64,000 nucleotides of DNA from NCBI RefSeq assembly GCF_001411475.1, contig NZ_LLWH01000002.1, positions 1 through 64,000 of the forward strand, written 5' to 3'. A program made the position numbers and the translations under genes. The notes beneath the pieces were generated by a model. That model was not told the origin of the DNA and ran no database searches. It saw nothing but the letters and a program-made list of their open reading frames with translations. Below are positions 36,558-45,603 of this stretch, one piece after another; position 1 is the first letter of the stretch, and every line of letters starts with the position of its first letter. This DNA comes from Pseudomonas endophytica. GTDB lineage: Bacteria; Pseudomonadota; Gammaproteobacteria; Pseudomonadales; Pseudomonadaceae.

Positions 36558-36571
36558 ACTAAGGTAGCGCT
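36558..36571. promoter_or_regulatory. GntR operator at gntR
   Basis: ACTAAGGTAGCGCT exactly fits AC-N-AAG-N-TAGCGCT, the site I recall for Pseudomonas GntR; the core AGCGCT is shared with the other two sites in this locus. Confidence 0.7.
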
Positions 36572-36724
36572 GTCCTTGTCTGTCGGCAATTGCCTAATTG
36601 CCTGTAGGATTATTCAATATCTTTGTATGTCGAGAGCGTCACGGCGTCTCCCCATAAAAATGAGAAATAGACGTCGGTAGCCTGGTTTAAGCACTTTGCT
36701 TTCAGCTTATGAAAGTTTTGGCTA

Positions 36725-36738
36725 AGACAGCGCTGTCT
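36725..36738. promoter_or_regulatory. GntR operator before gntK
   Basis: Perfect 14-bp palindrome AGACAGCGCTGTCT, 17 bp before the gntK start. Confidence 0.75.
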
Positions 36739-36755
36739 ACGGACTGAGGTGTTAC

Positions 36756-37289
36756 ATGAACCAACCTATCACTGCCCTGGTGATCATGGGCGTTGCCGGC
36801 TGCGGCAAGTCCAGTGTGAGCCAAGCGTTGTGCCAGCTTAATGGTGCAATTGCGATTGAAGGCGATACGTTTCATCCTGCGGCCAACATTGCAAAAATGA
36901 GCGCGGGTATACCACTGACCGATGACGACCGCTCAGGCTGGCTCGACAGTTTGTGCGATGAGCTGCGCGCCGCTATTGCACGTGGCCAGCGTCCGGTTCT
37001 GACGTGTTCAGCGCTCAAACTGCGTTATCGCGAGCGTTTACGTGCAGCCGTTGATGGCTTGGGTTTCGTGTATCTAGAGCTGACCCCACGCGTCGCGGCT
37101 GACCGAGTTGCCCATCGTCCGGGGCACTTTATGCCTAAGACGCTCATCGACAGCCAATTCGATGCGCTTGAATCCCCAAGCTCCGAGCCTTTAGTGCTGA
37201 CCTTGAATGCGGCAACCCAAAACATCAAGGAATTGGCGAGTGAGGCCAATCGTTGGTGGGATGAACGCAAAGAGGGGGCGGCCTCATGA
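36756..37289 (+). CDS. gntK: Gluconokinase
   Basis: Phosphorylates gluconate to 6-phosphogluconate for Edd. The 177 residues have the P-loop GVAGCGKSS at 12-20, GDTFHP at about 36-41 and the gluconate-binding SALKLRYRE. It is the first gene after the divergent gntR, with a perfect GntR operator upstream and gntP downstream. Confidence 0.95.
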   Translation: MNQPITALVIMGVAGCGKSSVSQALCQLNGAIAIEGDTFHPAANIAKMSAGIPLTDDDRSGWLDSLCDELRAAIARGQRPVLTCSALKLRYRERLRAAVDGLGFVYLELTPRVAADRVAHRPGHFMPKTLIDSQFDALESPSSEPLVLTLNAATQNIKELASEANRWWDERKEGAAS

Positions 37290-37302
37290 CTTGGTTGCAC
37301 AA

Positions 37303-37316
37303 AGACAGCGCTGTCT
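37303..37316. promoter_or_regulatory. GntR operator before gntP
   Basis: A second copy of AGACAGCGCTGTCT, 58 bp before gntP, suggesting that gntP has its own regulated promoter. Confidence 0.75.
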
Positions 37317-37348
37317 GTTACGGCTCAGGCTGTTCATTTGTAGTTGAT

Positions 37349-37359
37349 AATAAAAACAA
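37349..37359 (+). promoter_or_regulatory. Crc/Hfq-type CA motif before gntP
   Basis: AATAAAAACAA (three AAn steps plus AA) lies just before the GGCAGGAG ribosome binding site of gntP. Confidence 0.55.
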
Positions 37360-37374
37360 GGCAGGAGACGCTCC

Positions 37375-38727
37375 ATGCTAGGCATGTCCCAACATACCTT
37401 TCTGCTGGTTGATGCAGTGGTGACGATCATCGGGCTGATCGTGCTGATCACCCGGTTTAAGCTCCATCCTTTTATTGCCTTGATCATCGCTTCTATTTTT
37501 CTGGGGCTGACCTCCGGCATGCCCGCTAATCAGATCCTCAAGTCGTTCCAAGACGGTTTTGGTGGCGTATTGGGCTTTGTCGGGATCATTTTGGCGTTGG
37601 GCACCATGCTCGGCAAAATGATGGCTGACTCGGGGGGCGCCGATCAGATTGCGCGTACGTTGATCCGCGCCTTTGGCAAGGAGCGGGTGCAGTGGGCGAT
37701 GATGTTTGCCGCATTCTTGGTCGGCATTCCGCTGTTTTTCGAAATCGGTTTTGTTTTGCTGATTCCACTGGTGTTTATTGTTGCTCGTCGTACCGGTGTG
37801 TCGCTGATCAAAATCGGCATTCCGTTGCTCGCCGGTTTGTCTGCGGTCCACGGTCTGGTTCCGCCGCACCCTGGCCCGTTGTTGGCAATCGGTGTGTTTG
37901 GGGCTGACATCGGTAAAACCATTTTGTACGGCCTGATTGTGGCGTTACCCACCGCGATTATTGCCGGTCCGATTTTCGGGACGTTCATCTCCAAGTACAT
38001 TCCGGGCAATCCGTCACAGGAACTCGTCGATCAACTGGCCAGCGAGCCTGAGTCCAGCACCTTGCCGAGCTTTGGCATTACCTTGGTCACTGTGTTGTTG
38101 CCGGTGTTCTTGATGTTGCTCAAGACCTTCGCTGACGTAGTATTGCCGGATGGCAACTTCTTCCGCGGCTGGATGGACATGATTGGCCATCCGATCAGCG
38201 CGCTGTTGTTGGCGTTGCTGCTGTCGCTTTACACGTTTGGGGCGCGGCAGGGGATCGACTCCAAGCGCATCCTGAAATTGCTCGATGCAAGCTTGGCACC
38301 CACCGCCGCGATCATCCTAATCATTGGTGCGGGCGGCGGCTTCAAGCAAATGCTGGTGGCTAGTGGTGTGGGTGACGTGATCGGTCACATGGCGGTGCAG
38401 GCACAGATTTCGCCGATTTTGCTGGCATGGCTGGTGGCGGCGGTAATCCGTATCGCAACCGGTTCTGCAACCGTGGCGACTATTACCGGGGCGGGGATTG
38501 TGTTGCCGGTGGTAGACATGATTCCGGGCGTAAACCGTGAGTTACTGGTGTTGGCGACGGGCGCGGGCTCGTTGATTTTGTCTCACGTAAACGATGCGGG
38601 TTTCTGGTTGGTTAAGCAGTACTTCAACATGACCGTGGCCGAAACCTTCAAAACCTGGACCGCGATGGAAACCATTCTGTCGATCGTTGCGTTGATCTTC
38701 ATCATGCTGCTGTCGTTGGTGGTTTAA
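37375..38727 (+). CDS. gntP: Gluconate permease, GntP family
   Basis: Inner-membrane gluconate:H+ symporter of 450 residues with about 12 hydrophobic helices. Family segments include PLFFEIGFVLLIPLVF (near 123-138) and HGLVPPHPGPLLAI. AGGAG stands 7 nt before the ATG. The gene belongs to the gntR/gntK/gntP regulon. Some authors call the Pseudomonas copy gntT or gntU. Confidence 0.94.
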   Translation: MLGMSQHTFLLVDAVVTIIGLIVLITRFKLHPFIALIIASIFLGLTSGMPANQILKSFQDGFGGVLGFVGIILALGTMLGKMMADSGGADQIARTLIRAFGKERVQWAMMFAAFLVGIPLFFEIGFVLLIPLVFIVARRTGVSLIKIGIPLLAGLSAVHGLVPPHPGPLLAIGVFGADIGKTILYGLIVALPTAIIAGPIFGTFISKYIPGNPSQELVDQLASEPESSTLPSFGITLVTVLLPVFLMLLKTFADVVLPDGNFFRGWMDMIGHPISALLLALLLSLYTFGARQGIDSKRILKLLDASLAPTAAIILIIGAGGGFKQMLVASGVGDVIGHMAVQAQISPILLAWLVAAVIRIATGSATVATITGAGIVLPVVDMIPGVNRELLVLATGAGSLILSHVNDAGFWLVKQYFNMTVAETFKTWTAMETILSIVALIFIMLLSLVV

Positions 38728-38733
38728 GACCGC

Positions 38734-38828
38734 CTGTAGTCACTGCCGTAGGCTGCGATGGGTTGCTTAGCAACCCTCAAAAGCACAAGGTTCTTCGGCC
38801 CTTATCGCAGCCTGCGGCAGTACTACAG
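38734..38828. repeat. Long REP-type inverted repeat between gntP and alaC
   Basis: Outer arms CTGTAGTCACTGCCGTAGGC and GCCTGCGGCAGTACTACAG flank an inner GGTTGCT/AGCAACC hairpin. It lies between convergent genes. Confidence 0.78.
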
Positions 38829-38836
38829 ATTTTGGA

Positions 38837-40045
38837 TTAACTAGCGCTCAAACCATCCGCCCGAAACATCGCGCGGATACCGCGCACGGCCTGACGGATA
38901 CGATCCTGGTTTTCAATCAAGGCAAAGCGCACATGGTCGTCACCGTACTCGCCAAAACCTACACCCGGTGAGACACACACCTTGGCATCGGCCAGTAGTT
39001 TTTTAGCAAACTCCAGCGAGCCCATGTGGGCATAAGCCTGGGGGATTTTGGCCCAAACGTACATCGACGCTTTCGGGTTTTCGACCATCCAGCCCAGTTC
39101 GTGCAGACCTTTAACCAATATATTGCGGCGTTGACGGTACTGTTCGGCAATGTCTTTGACACACTGCTGATCGCCTTCAAGTGCAGCAATGGCGGCCACT
39201 TGCAGCGGGGTGAAAGTGCCGTAATCGTGGTAGCTCTTGATCCGCGCCAGTGCGCTGACCAACTCTGGGTTGCCGACCATAAAGCCGATTCGCCAACCCG
39301 CCATGTTGTAGCTTTTTGACAGGGTGAAAAACTCGACGGCGACATCTTTGGCGCCAGGAACCTGCATGATTGAAGGTGCTTTCCAGCCGTCATAGACGAT
39401 GTCGGCATAGGCCAGATCGTGCACTACAAGCACGTCATATTGCTTGGCCAATGCGATCACACGCTCAAAGAAATCCAGCTCGACACATTGTGCTGTTGGG
39501 TTAGATGGAAAGCCCAAAATCATCATCTTGGGCTTGGGGATCGAGCCGCGAATGGCCTTTTCTAATTCGGCAAAAAAATCGACGCCTGGAATCAGCGGCA
39601 CCGAGCGCACTTGAGCGCCGGCAATAACGGCGCCGTAGATATGAATAGGGTAACTAGGGTTGGGCACCAGAACGGTGTCGCCCTGATCAAGGGTGGCGAG
39701 CATCAAATGCGCCAAGCCCTCTTTGGAGCCAATGGTCACGATGGCTTCATGCTCTGGGTCGATCTCAACGTTGTAGCGATCGGCGTACCAACGAGAAATT
39801 GCTCTGCGCAGACGTGGGATTCCACGCGAAGTCGAGTAGCCGTGAGTGTCTTCACGTTGTGCGACGGTACAAAGCTTTTCAACGATATGCGGGGGTGTCG
39901 GGCCGTCAGGGTTGCCCATGCTGAAGTCGATAATGTCTTCGCCACGACGTCGGGCGGCCATCTTCAGTTCAGCTGTGATGTTGAACACATAAGGGGGGAG
40001 TCGATCTATGCGCGCAAAGCGGCGCGGCGAACCTTGGTCTGCCAT
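38837..40045 (-). CDS. alaC: Alanine transaminase AlaC
   Basis: A PLP enzyme of 402 residues of aminotransferase class I that makes alanine from pyruvate with glutamate as donor. The PLP lysine lies in [11 protein letters not shown], and the family motif [12 protein letters not shown] is near residues 40-51. The ATG at 40045 (AGAGGT upstream) is chosen over 40114. It is convergent with gntP. Confidence 0.92.
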   Translation of the reverse strand: MADQGSPRRFARIDRLPPYVFNITAELKMAARRRGEDIIDFSMGNPDGPTPPHIVEKLCTVAQREDTHGYSTSRGIPRLRRAISRWYADRYNVEIDPEHEAIVTIGSKEGLAHLMLATLDQGDTVLVPNPSYPIHIYGAVIAGAQVRSVPLIPGVDFFAELEKAIRGSIPKPKMMILGFPSNPTAQCVELDFFERVIALAKQYDVLVVHDLAYADIVYDGWKAPSIMQVPGAKDVAVEFFTLSKSYNMAGWRIGFMVGNPELVSALARIKSYHDYGTFTPLQVAAIAALEGDQQCVKDIAEQYRQRRNILVKGLHELGWMVENPKASMYVWAKIPQAYAHMGSLEFAKKLLADAKVCVSPGVGFGEYGDDHVRFALIENQDRIRQAVRGIRAMFRADGLSAS

Positions 40046-40247
40046 GGTTACCTCTGGAACGTGAGCGCCCGGAACCGTCCGAGCGACGTCGACCACTGCG
40101 GTGGTCTGCGGCAAGACAATAAGGGCGATAATGGCCTTTTGTCTAGATGCCTCACCTAGGATTTTTTGCGAAGCAAGTTCGGTTAGCCTTTATTCTTCTA
40201 CTTACCCATGAAATCGCCTCACGCTACTTGCAATGACTGACTACCCA

Positions 40248-40748
40248 TCAAGCCGCGGGCTTAGCCTGCCAAGACGTCAGACGGAACGCTAGGCGCAATT
40301 CGCCACGGTAGGCCTCGCCACTCTTGTACCAACCTTGGCTTAAATAAAAAGCTAGCGCTGATCTGTTGTTAGGGCTGACAGACAGCATGACTGTGCGAAT
40401 CTCGGGCCAATCTTGGTTAAGGGTGTGTACTAGCAGGCGCAGACAGATTTTACCCAGCCCTTGCCCTTGAACCCGTTTGTCGACCTGCAAGGCGTGCAGG
40501 GTTGCGCAGTCCGTGTCAGCCCAATGGCTCAAAAGTGGATAACGTTTGATGAGCATGAAAGCCACAGGCTGTTCGTTTTTCAACAACACCAAGCCTTTGA
40601 TCCCCGGGTGGGGCTTGGCAGGCAGTGAGTACAAAGCACAGGCTATGTCGCCACTAAACGGTATTTGTTCTGGCAACACTTCAAGGTTGCGCAGTTGCAC
40701 GCACTGTTCATCCTTCAGGTCTTCGTAAGTGCAAAGGCGGACGTGCAT
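40248..40748 (-). CDS. GNAT family N-acetyltransferase
   Basis: A 166-residue acetyltransferase with the acetyl-CoA motif LQVDKRVQGQGLGKICLRLL (about 87-106) and the C-terminal ALAFYLSQGW motif. The substrate is unknown. It starts 5 bp after the end of the histidine kinase gene, so the two are almost certainly cotranscribed. Confidence 0.87.
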   Translation of the reverse strand: MHVRLCTYEDLKDEQCVQLRNLEVLPEQIPFSGDIACALYSLPAKPHPGIKGLVLLKNEQPVAFMLIKRYPLLSHWADTDCATLHALQVDKRVQGQGLGKICLRLLVHTLNQDWPEIRTVMLSVSPNNRSALAFYLSQGWYKSGEAYRGELRLAFRLTSWQAKPAA

Positions 40749-40753
40749 GCAAG

Positions 40754-41950
40754 CTAAGCCTCGATGGGGCTCAGAGAAAGCGGCATGGTAAAGGTGAAGG
40801 TTGTGCCCTGTTGCTCATCAGACAGTACGCTCAGGCTTCCATTGTGAGACAGGGCGATCTGGCTTGCGATGTACAAGCCTAGGCCAAGCCCTGCTTGCGG
40901 GGTTTCACTGGGGGGACGAGAGTAGGGTTGAAACAAGTTTTGCAGGGCTTCGGTTGCAATAGGCTTGCCCTGATTGGTCACGCTGAGCGAAAAAATCTTA
41001 CCTTTTGTCAGGGCCACAACATGCACCGGCCCCGTCGCAGAACCGTGGGCAATCGCATTGGCGAGCAGGTTAGATAGCAGTTGAGCCAAGCGGCTGCTGT
41101 CGCAGAAAACAGCCCCCAATGGCCCGGTGACCGACTCGATTTGACGCTTGGGATGGATGTGCCGAACTTCTGAGATCACATGTTCGAGTACCTGTTCGAG
41201 ATCTGCACATGCCCGCATCATGACCGGAATACCGTTGCCCAATCTTCCACGGGCGAAATCCAGCACGTCTTCGACCAGTTGCGAGGCACGCACGCCGCAG
41301 GTCTTGATGTGCATCACCAAATCATGAGTTTGCGGGTTTGGGTACTTGCTCAGCAAACGCTCGGCAGCCGTCGTCATGGCGAATAGTGGGTTGCGCAGGT
41401 CATGGCCCAACACCGCAATGAACTGTTCGCGCAGCTCAGCATTTTGGCGTTCTTGAGCCAGCTCTACTTCGGCCTTTTGCAAGTTTTCTTCAGATTCAAT
41501 CTGCAGCGATAGCAAGCGCGAAAAGGATTCCATCGTGGCCTGTATAGCGCTGCTTTTGAGGTTGGCAGGCTCTGGATCAAGGGCACATAGCGTCCCGAAA
41601 AAGCCGCCGTCGGTGCGGTAAACCGGGATCGTAATGTAACTCTCGAACCGATACATCTTCGGTGTGCGGTGATGTTTGTACTGGGGGTCTTCGCTGGCTT
41701 TGTCGATGATAATAGGCAGGTTTGAATTCATGCTTTCAAAGCAAAAGGTCGTGACCAAGTCCAGTTCTTCACCGGGCTTCAAGCCAAAGCCCAGGTTGTC
41801 GAGCACGGCGCAGGCCGTCCAGCTTTGTTGGGACACACGAGCAACTGCAGCAAAGCGCATGCCGGTCATTTCTACAATGACCTGAAGGATTGCCGGGACT
41901 GAGCTGATCCGATTGATCGTAGCGACATCCGCAGCGGCGCTTGGCCTCAT
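40754..41950 (-). CDS. GAF-domain sensor histidine kinase
   Basis: A cytoplasmic histidine kinase of 398 residues without membrane helices. A GAF sensor domain (about 15-150) is followed by a short coiled coil, HisKA with the H-box AVLGHDLRNPLFA (phospho-His near 182) and an ATPase domain with NLLANAIAHG and GLGLGLYIA. The G1 box is atypical (NQGKPI in place of D-x-G-x-G). Such GAF kinases resemble bacteriophytochrome-like kinases but lack a chromophore domain. No response regulator is adjacent. The following GNAT gene is 5 bp away. Confidence 0.88.
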   Translation of the reverse strand: MRPSAAADVATINRISSVPAILQVIVEMTGMRFAAVARVSQQSWTACAVLDNLGFGLKPGEELDLVTTFCFESMNSNLPIIIDKASEDPQYKHHRTPKMYRFESYITIPVYRTDGGFFGTLCALDPEPANLKSSAIQATMESFSRLLSLQIESEENLQKAEVELAQERQNAELREQFIAVLGHDLRNPLFAMTTAAERLLSKYPNPQTHDLVMHIKTCGVRASQLVEDVLDFARGRLGNGIPVMMRACADLEQVLEHVISEVRHIHPKRQIESVTGPLGAVFCDSSRLAQLLSNLLANAIAHGSATGPVHVVALTKGKIFSLSVTNQGKPIATEALQNLFQPYSRPPSETPQAGLGLGLYIASQIALSHNGSLSVLSDEQQGTTFTFTMPLSLSPIEA

Positions 41951-42095
41951 AGAAGGTTATCTCGGCATAAAGTATTAAAGGGTGATTCTAGCGAGTCGGC
42001 GTAGTTTGATACAAATTTCTCAGATAATTATATGCATTAGTTTTTGACCCGATGAAATGCATGATCATCGGCATGGACTGCTTCCATCAGACATT

Positions 42096-42136
42096 AAAAA
42101 GCCCCAGTCGTCAGACAAGTGTCCAACTTCTGGGGC
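42096..42136 (-). terminator. Terminator after the PepSY gene
   Basis: GCCCCAG/CTGGGGC stem with a run of five U residues on the minus strand. Confidence 0.82.
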
Positions 42137-42176
42137 GTGCTTTAGAAAGCGGGCTTTAAGTTCCGCTTAAGCGGTA

Positions 42177-42482
42177 TTAAGTGTCTTGTTTATCTTGCAG
42201 AACTTCAGTAGTTTTTGCGTCCAGGTCTACATCCCACTTAACGCCTTGGGCATCGCGCAGTTCAACTTCATACACCAGCTTGCCGTAGGAGTGATCCAGC
42301 TCGGTGTCGTGGATGGTTGCGCCTGGGTGTTTAGCCAGAGCGGCTTGATTGAGTTTTTCAAAAGAAGCGATTTCGCCAGATTTCAGCAAACCAGGAATGT
42401 GGTCCGGGCGTACATCAGCTTGAGCCAAGCCAGCAGTCAGAGTCAGGGCGGTAGCGGCGAAGATTACGTTGAGTGCTTTCAT
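42177..42482 (-). CDS. Periplasmic PepSY-domain protein
   Basis: A 101-residue exported protein: signal peptide 1-22 (ending GLAQA), then a single PepSY domain with the typical end YEVELRDAQGVKWDVDLDAKTTEVL. PepSY proteins often inhibit peptidases or bind ligands at the envelope; the role here is unknown. A terminator follows, so it is a single-gene unit. Confidence 0.88.
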   Translation of the reverse strand: MKALNVIFAATALTLTAGLAQADVRPDHIPGLLKSGEIASFEKLNQAALAKHPGATIHDTELDHSYGKLVYEVELRDAQGVKWDVDLDAKTTEVLQDKQDT

Positions 42483-42615
42483 GGTTAATCCCTCTTGGGT
42501 GAACTGTTTAAGTGGGATCAGATTAACCGCGGCAACTTAATTCACCCTTAATTTTCCCTTTTGTCTAAATTCAGGCGGGTGGAGTGGTATTTGCGCTATG
42601 AATGCACTGTGTGAA

Positions 42616-43695
42616 CTAAGGTTTGATCAAGACCGCATCCGGGAGCATATCCGCAGCGCCAGTACTGATTTTATTACGCCCAGTGTTTTTAGCGATGTAC
42701 AACGCCTTATCCGTTTCGTTGAGCCACATTGAGGCGTCCTCAAACGCCGGGTGGCATGAGGCCAAACCGATGCTCAGGCTTAAGCGCAGCTCAGGCTCGT
42801 CCGCGTATCTAAAGTCGCAGCACCTGCGGCGCAGACGCTCCATTATTTCCTGCGTTTGTGCCAGAGAGCGGTTGGGTAAAATGACGCAAAATTCATCGCC
42901 GCCATAGCGTCCAGCTAGGTCTTCTGCCCGTAGGTTTTCCTTAAGCTCATTGCTGAACTGGCGTAGCACGCTGTCACCCACAATGTGCCCATAGGTGTCA
43001 TTGATGCGTTTGAAGTGGTCGATATCAATCAGCGCAAGCGTGGCGTCTGAGTGTGTTCGTCTGCAGGTTTGGAAGCTTAGTTGCAGTAGATCCTTCCACG
43101 AGCCGTGGTTGAGAAGGCCGGTCAGACTGTCAGTACGGCTGAGTGCACTTAAGGTTCGCTTGTGCGCTGCCAGCGCGCTCGTCATACGATAACTGATCAT
43201 GCCCACGGCAAACGGGTAAAGAACCAGGATGGGCAGGCACGCATAGATTTGCAGTGTCGTGGTGTAAGGGTTGAAGGTGAACCCGAAAACCAGCAATGAA
43301 AGGGCTATCCCTGTGCATTGTGCCAAGGTCCCGCGCACTAGCATTTTGACGCCGCCAATCGCCACGTTGTTCATGGTCATCATCGACACAATAATGATGG
43401 CCGGAAGCGGGTTGAACTGGAGGGTAGCTGCCCAGAAACCTCCCAGCACAGAGTCGATAAGCACATTGCGCTGTTCGGTCCGATAGGGGTAATGCGCGCG
43501 CGAGGAGCGTTGGTAAGCCAAGTGCGGCCATACAAAACCCGAAGCCAAGTAGAACATCCACACCCAGGTAGGCATATCCAAAGGATAGAGAGCGGGCATC
43601 ATGCAGATGCAGCCTATTCCTAAGCCAAAGGTTCGCGGCACATAAATGCGCCGGGAGAACGACAAGCCTCTGCCTCTTTGATTATCCATAGTCAT
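42616..43695 (-). CDS. MASE2-GGDEF diguanylate cyclase
   Basis: A membrane-bound cyclase of 359 residues that makes c-di-GMP. The N-terminal MASE2-type membrane domain has about five helices up to residue 175. The GGDEF domain (about 190-345) has an intact catalytic RYGGDEF and, five residues before it, the inhibitory I-site R-A-E-D, so product inhibition is expected. It resembles AdrA/DgcC. It starts at ATG 43695 with a second ATG two codons later. No EAL domain is present. Confidence 0.92.
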   Translation of the reverse strand: MTMDNQRGRGLSFSRRIYVPRTFGLGIGCICMMPALYPLDMPTWVWMFYLASGFVWPHLAYQRSSRAHYPYRTEQRNVLIDSVLGGFWAATLQFNPLPAIIIVSMMTMNNVAIGGVKMLVRGTLAQCTGIALSLLVFGFTFNPYTTTLQIYACLPILVLYPFAVGMISYRMTSALAAHKRTLSALSRTDSLTGLLNHGSWKDLLQLSFQTCRRTHSDATLALIDIDHFKRINDTYGHIVGDSVLRQFSNELKENLRAEDLAGRYGGDEFCVILPNRSLAQTQEIMERLRRRCCDFRYADEPELRLSLSIGLASCHPAFEDASMWLNETDKALYIAKNTGRNKISTGAADMLPDAVLIKP

Positions 43696-43920
43696 CTACG
43701 CAAGGTGTTAAGACACGGAATGTCGGCACTGCTCGTAAAACAGAAAAATTATCGTTTTAAAGTGTAGGTAATGTCGATCATCAATGGTGGCATTCTGCCT
43801 GAGGTTTGCTGTCAATTACCTCAAGACTAACGCTTTCGACGTTAGAACATGACGATTGACCTTCTGTCATCCAAAAAACCAGCGTAATAATTGCACTTTG
43901 TGTGCTGGAGTCTATGAAGT

Positions 43921-44958
43921 ATGCCAAGCGAGTCTTCTAAAGCTGATGGGCTAAAGCCTGCCGAACTGCATGAAGGAAGGTTTCAAAATGAGGGCGCCAG
44001 ACCGGCCGCCAGCTTGGGTAAAACCTTAGGCATTTTTTGGAAAATGCTGTTTCAAAAGCCTTCATACACCCGACCTCATGCGCCGATTCCGGTGAACCTG
44101 CTGACCCGCGAAGCCTTAGAGAAAGCACCAGATTTCAGCGTGTTTCGACTCGGGCACTCAACAGTGTTGCTTAAACTCAAGGGCAAGTTTTGGCTGACCG
44201 ACCCGGTGTATGCCGAGCGAGCTTCGCCTTTGCAGTGGGCTGGCCCCAAACGCTTTCATGCGCCGCCAATCACACTCGATGAGCTTCCACCCTTAGAAGG
44301 CGTGATCCTTTCGCATAACCATTACGATCATCTTGATCAAAAAACCGTACTGCTACTGGCGGCCAAGACGCGGTACTTTTTGGCTCCGCTAGGGGTGGGT
44401 GATCTATTAATCAAATGGGGCGTACCCGCACAGAAAGTACAACAGCTGGATTGGTGGCAAGAAACCGAGCGTGACGGTATTCGATTTATTGCCACGCCGT
44501 GCCAGCATTTTTCCGGTAGAGGCTTGTTTGATCATAACCAGACGCTGTGGGTGTCATGGGTGATGATCATTGATGATGTACGGATTTTCTTCAGCGGTGA
44601 CACTGGCTATTTCGACGGTTTCAAATTGATCGGCGAGCAGTTTGGCCCCTTTGACCTGACCCTTATGGAGACGGGGGCTTACAACGTTGATTGGCCCGAT
44701 GTGCACATGCAGCCTGAGCATAGTTTGCAAGCCCATATCGACCTGAAAGGCCGTTGGTTGCTGCCGATTCACAACGGTACTTTCGATTTGGCTTTTCATG
44801 CCTGGTATGAGCCGTTTGAACGTATTGTGGCATTGGCTGCGCAACGCAATGTCCTTATCACAACGCCTGCCATGGGCGAGGCGTTCAATTTGTTGCAACC
44901 TCATGAAGGCCAAACTTGGTGGCTAGACGTGCAAGCCCGCAGCAACGAATCTACCTAG
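43921..44958 (+). CDS. MBL-fold metallo-hydrolase (UlaG/NAPE-PLD-like)
   Basis: A 345-residue cytosolic hydrolase of the metallo-beta-lactamase superfamily. Metal-binding residues are visible in SHNHYDHLD (about 137-145), a further His in TPCQHFSGRG, Asp in FFSGDTGY and His in LPIHNGTFD. Close relatives are called RomA or N-acylphosphatidylethanolamine-phospholipase-like; the substrate is unknown. GGAG lies 10 nt before the ATG. It is a single-gene unit divergent from the diguanylate cyclase. Confidence 0.88.
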   Translation: MPSESSKADGLKPAELHEGRFQNEGARPAASLGKTLGIFWKMLFQKPSYTRPHAPIPVNLLTREALEKAPDFSVFRLGHSTVLLKLKGKFWLTDPVYAERASPLQWAGPKRFHAPPITLDELPPLEGVILSHNHYDHLDQKTVLLLAAKTRYFLAPLGVGDLLIKWGVPAQKVQQLDWWQETERDGIRFIATPCQHFSGRGLFDHNQTLWVSWVMIIDDVRIFFSGDTGYFDGFKLIGEQFGPFDLTLMETGAYNVDWPDVHMQPEHSLQAHIDLKGRWLLPIHNGTFDLAFHAWYEPFERIVALAAQRNVLITTPAMGEAFNLLQPHEGQTWWLDVQARSNEST

Positions 44959-44985
44959 CAGGCTGGCCTGTGAGGAGCGAGTTAT

Positions 44986-45303
44986 TTACTCGATAAGGGC
45001 AACATCTTTGCGGTCAAAAGGGGCGGGAGTGGAACCACGAATATTGCTGCCCCGGCTAGGTGCAAAGCCGGGGAAAAACACCAAGCCTTCGGCTTCGAGG
45101 GCGTAGGCGATGGCCAGACGAGTCACATCGCGCATCTGCTCCCCTGCTTCAAATCGTTGGATGGCCGACGCCGAAGCCCTTGAGTGCAGGCTCAGGTCTT
45201 GAAGGCTCCAGCCGAGCATTTCTCGCGCTTGAGCACAGTGCAGCGGGGTGAATTGATTAATAACAATGCGTTCAAACGTGCTGCGCATGGCTGAGGTGTG
45301 CAT
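44986..45303 (-). CDS. XRE-family helix-turn-helix regulator
   Basis: A 105-residue DNA-binding protein. The HTH is AREMLGWSLQDLSLHSRASASAIQRFE (about 26-52), followed by a short tail. The ATG at 45303 is supported by GGAG 7 nt upstream; the longer frame from 45327 is not. No toxin partner is adjacent. The target is unknown. Confidence 0.82.
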   Translation of the reverse strand: MHTSAMRSTFERIVINQFTPLHCAQAREMLGWSLQDLSLHSRASASAIQRFEAGEQMRDVTRLAIAYALEAEGLVFFPGFAPSRGSNIRGSTPAPFDRKDVALIE

Positions 45304-45603
45304 GAGGGATCTCCGAGGCTGAGTCAATGCTTGAAATACACTGTGTTTTTATACAGTTGTTTTCGGCGCTGTTCAAACTCATTTTTTGAATCAGTTCGGA
45401 TAAGCAGGCGCTACTATTTAGGCCCATTGTTGCGCCAAGCAAGGGTCGAAAACTTCGATATAAAAATCGTGTAAGAATCTCTCGGGCAGCAGAACTGCAG
45501 GCTGCCGCCAGATAAACCCCTAGGGCTTTAAGCCAAGCGCTAGGTCAAAAAAAGGGCCACCTTGCGGCAGCCCTTTTCATCAGCAGTCAGATCAAGCCCG
45601 GAA
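45304..45603. other. Region between the XRE gene and nrdB
   Basis: A 300-bp non-coding gap. It contains the XRE promoter side, a small hairpin GGCAGC/GCTGCC near 45484-45506, and the nrdB terminator. No gene was recognised. Confidence 0.6.
45547..45577 (-). terminator. Terminator after nrdB
   Basis: AAAGGGC/GCCCTTT stem with a run of U on the minus strand; lies 27 bp past the nrdB stop. Confidence 0.85.
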
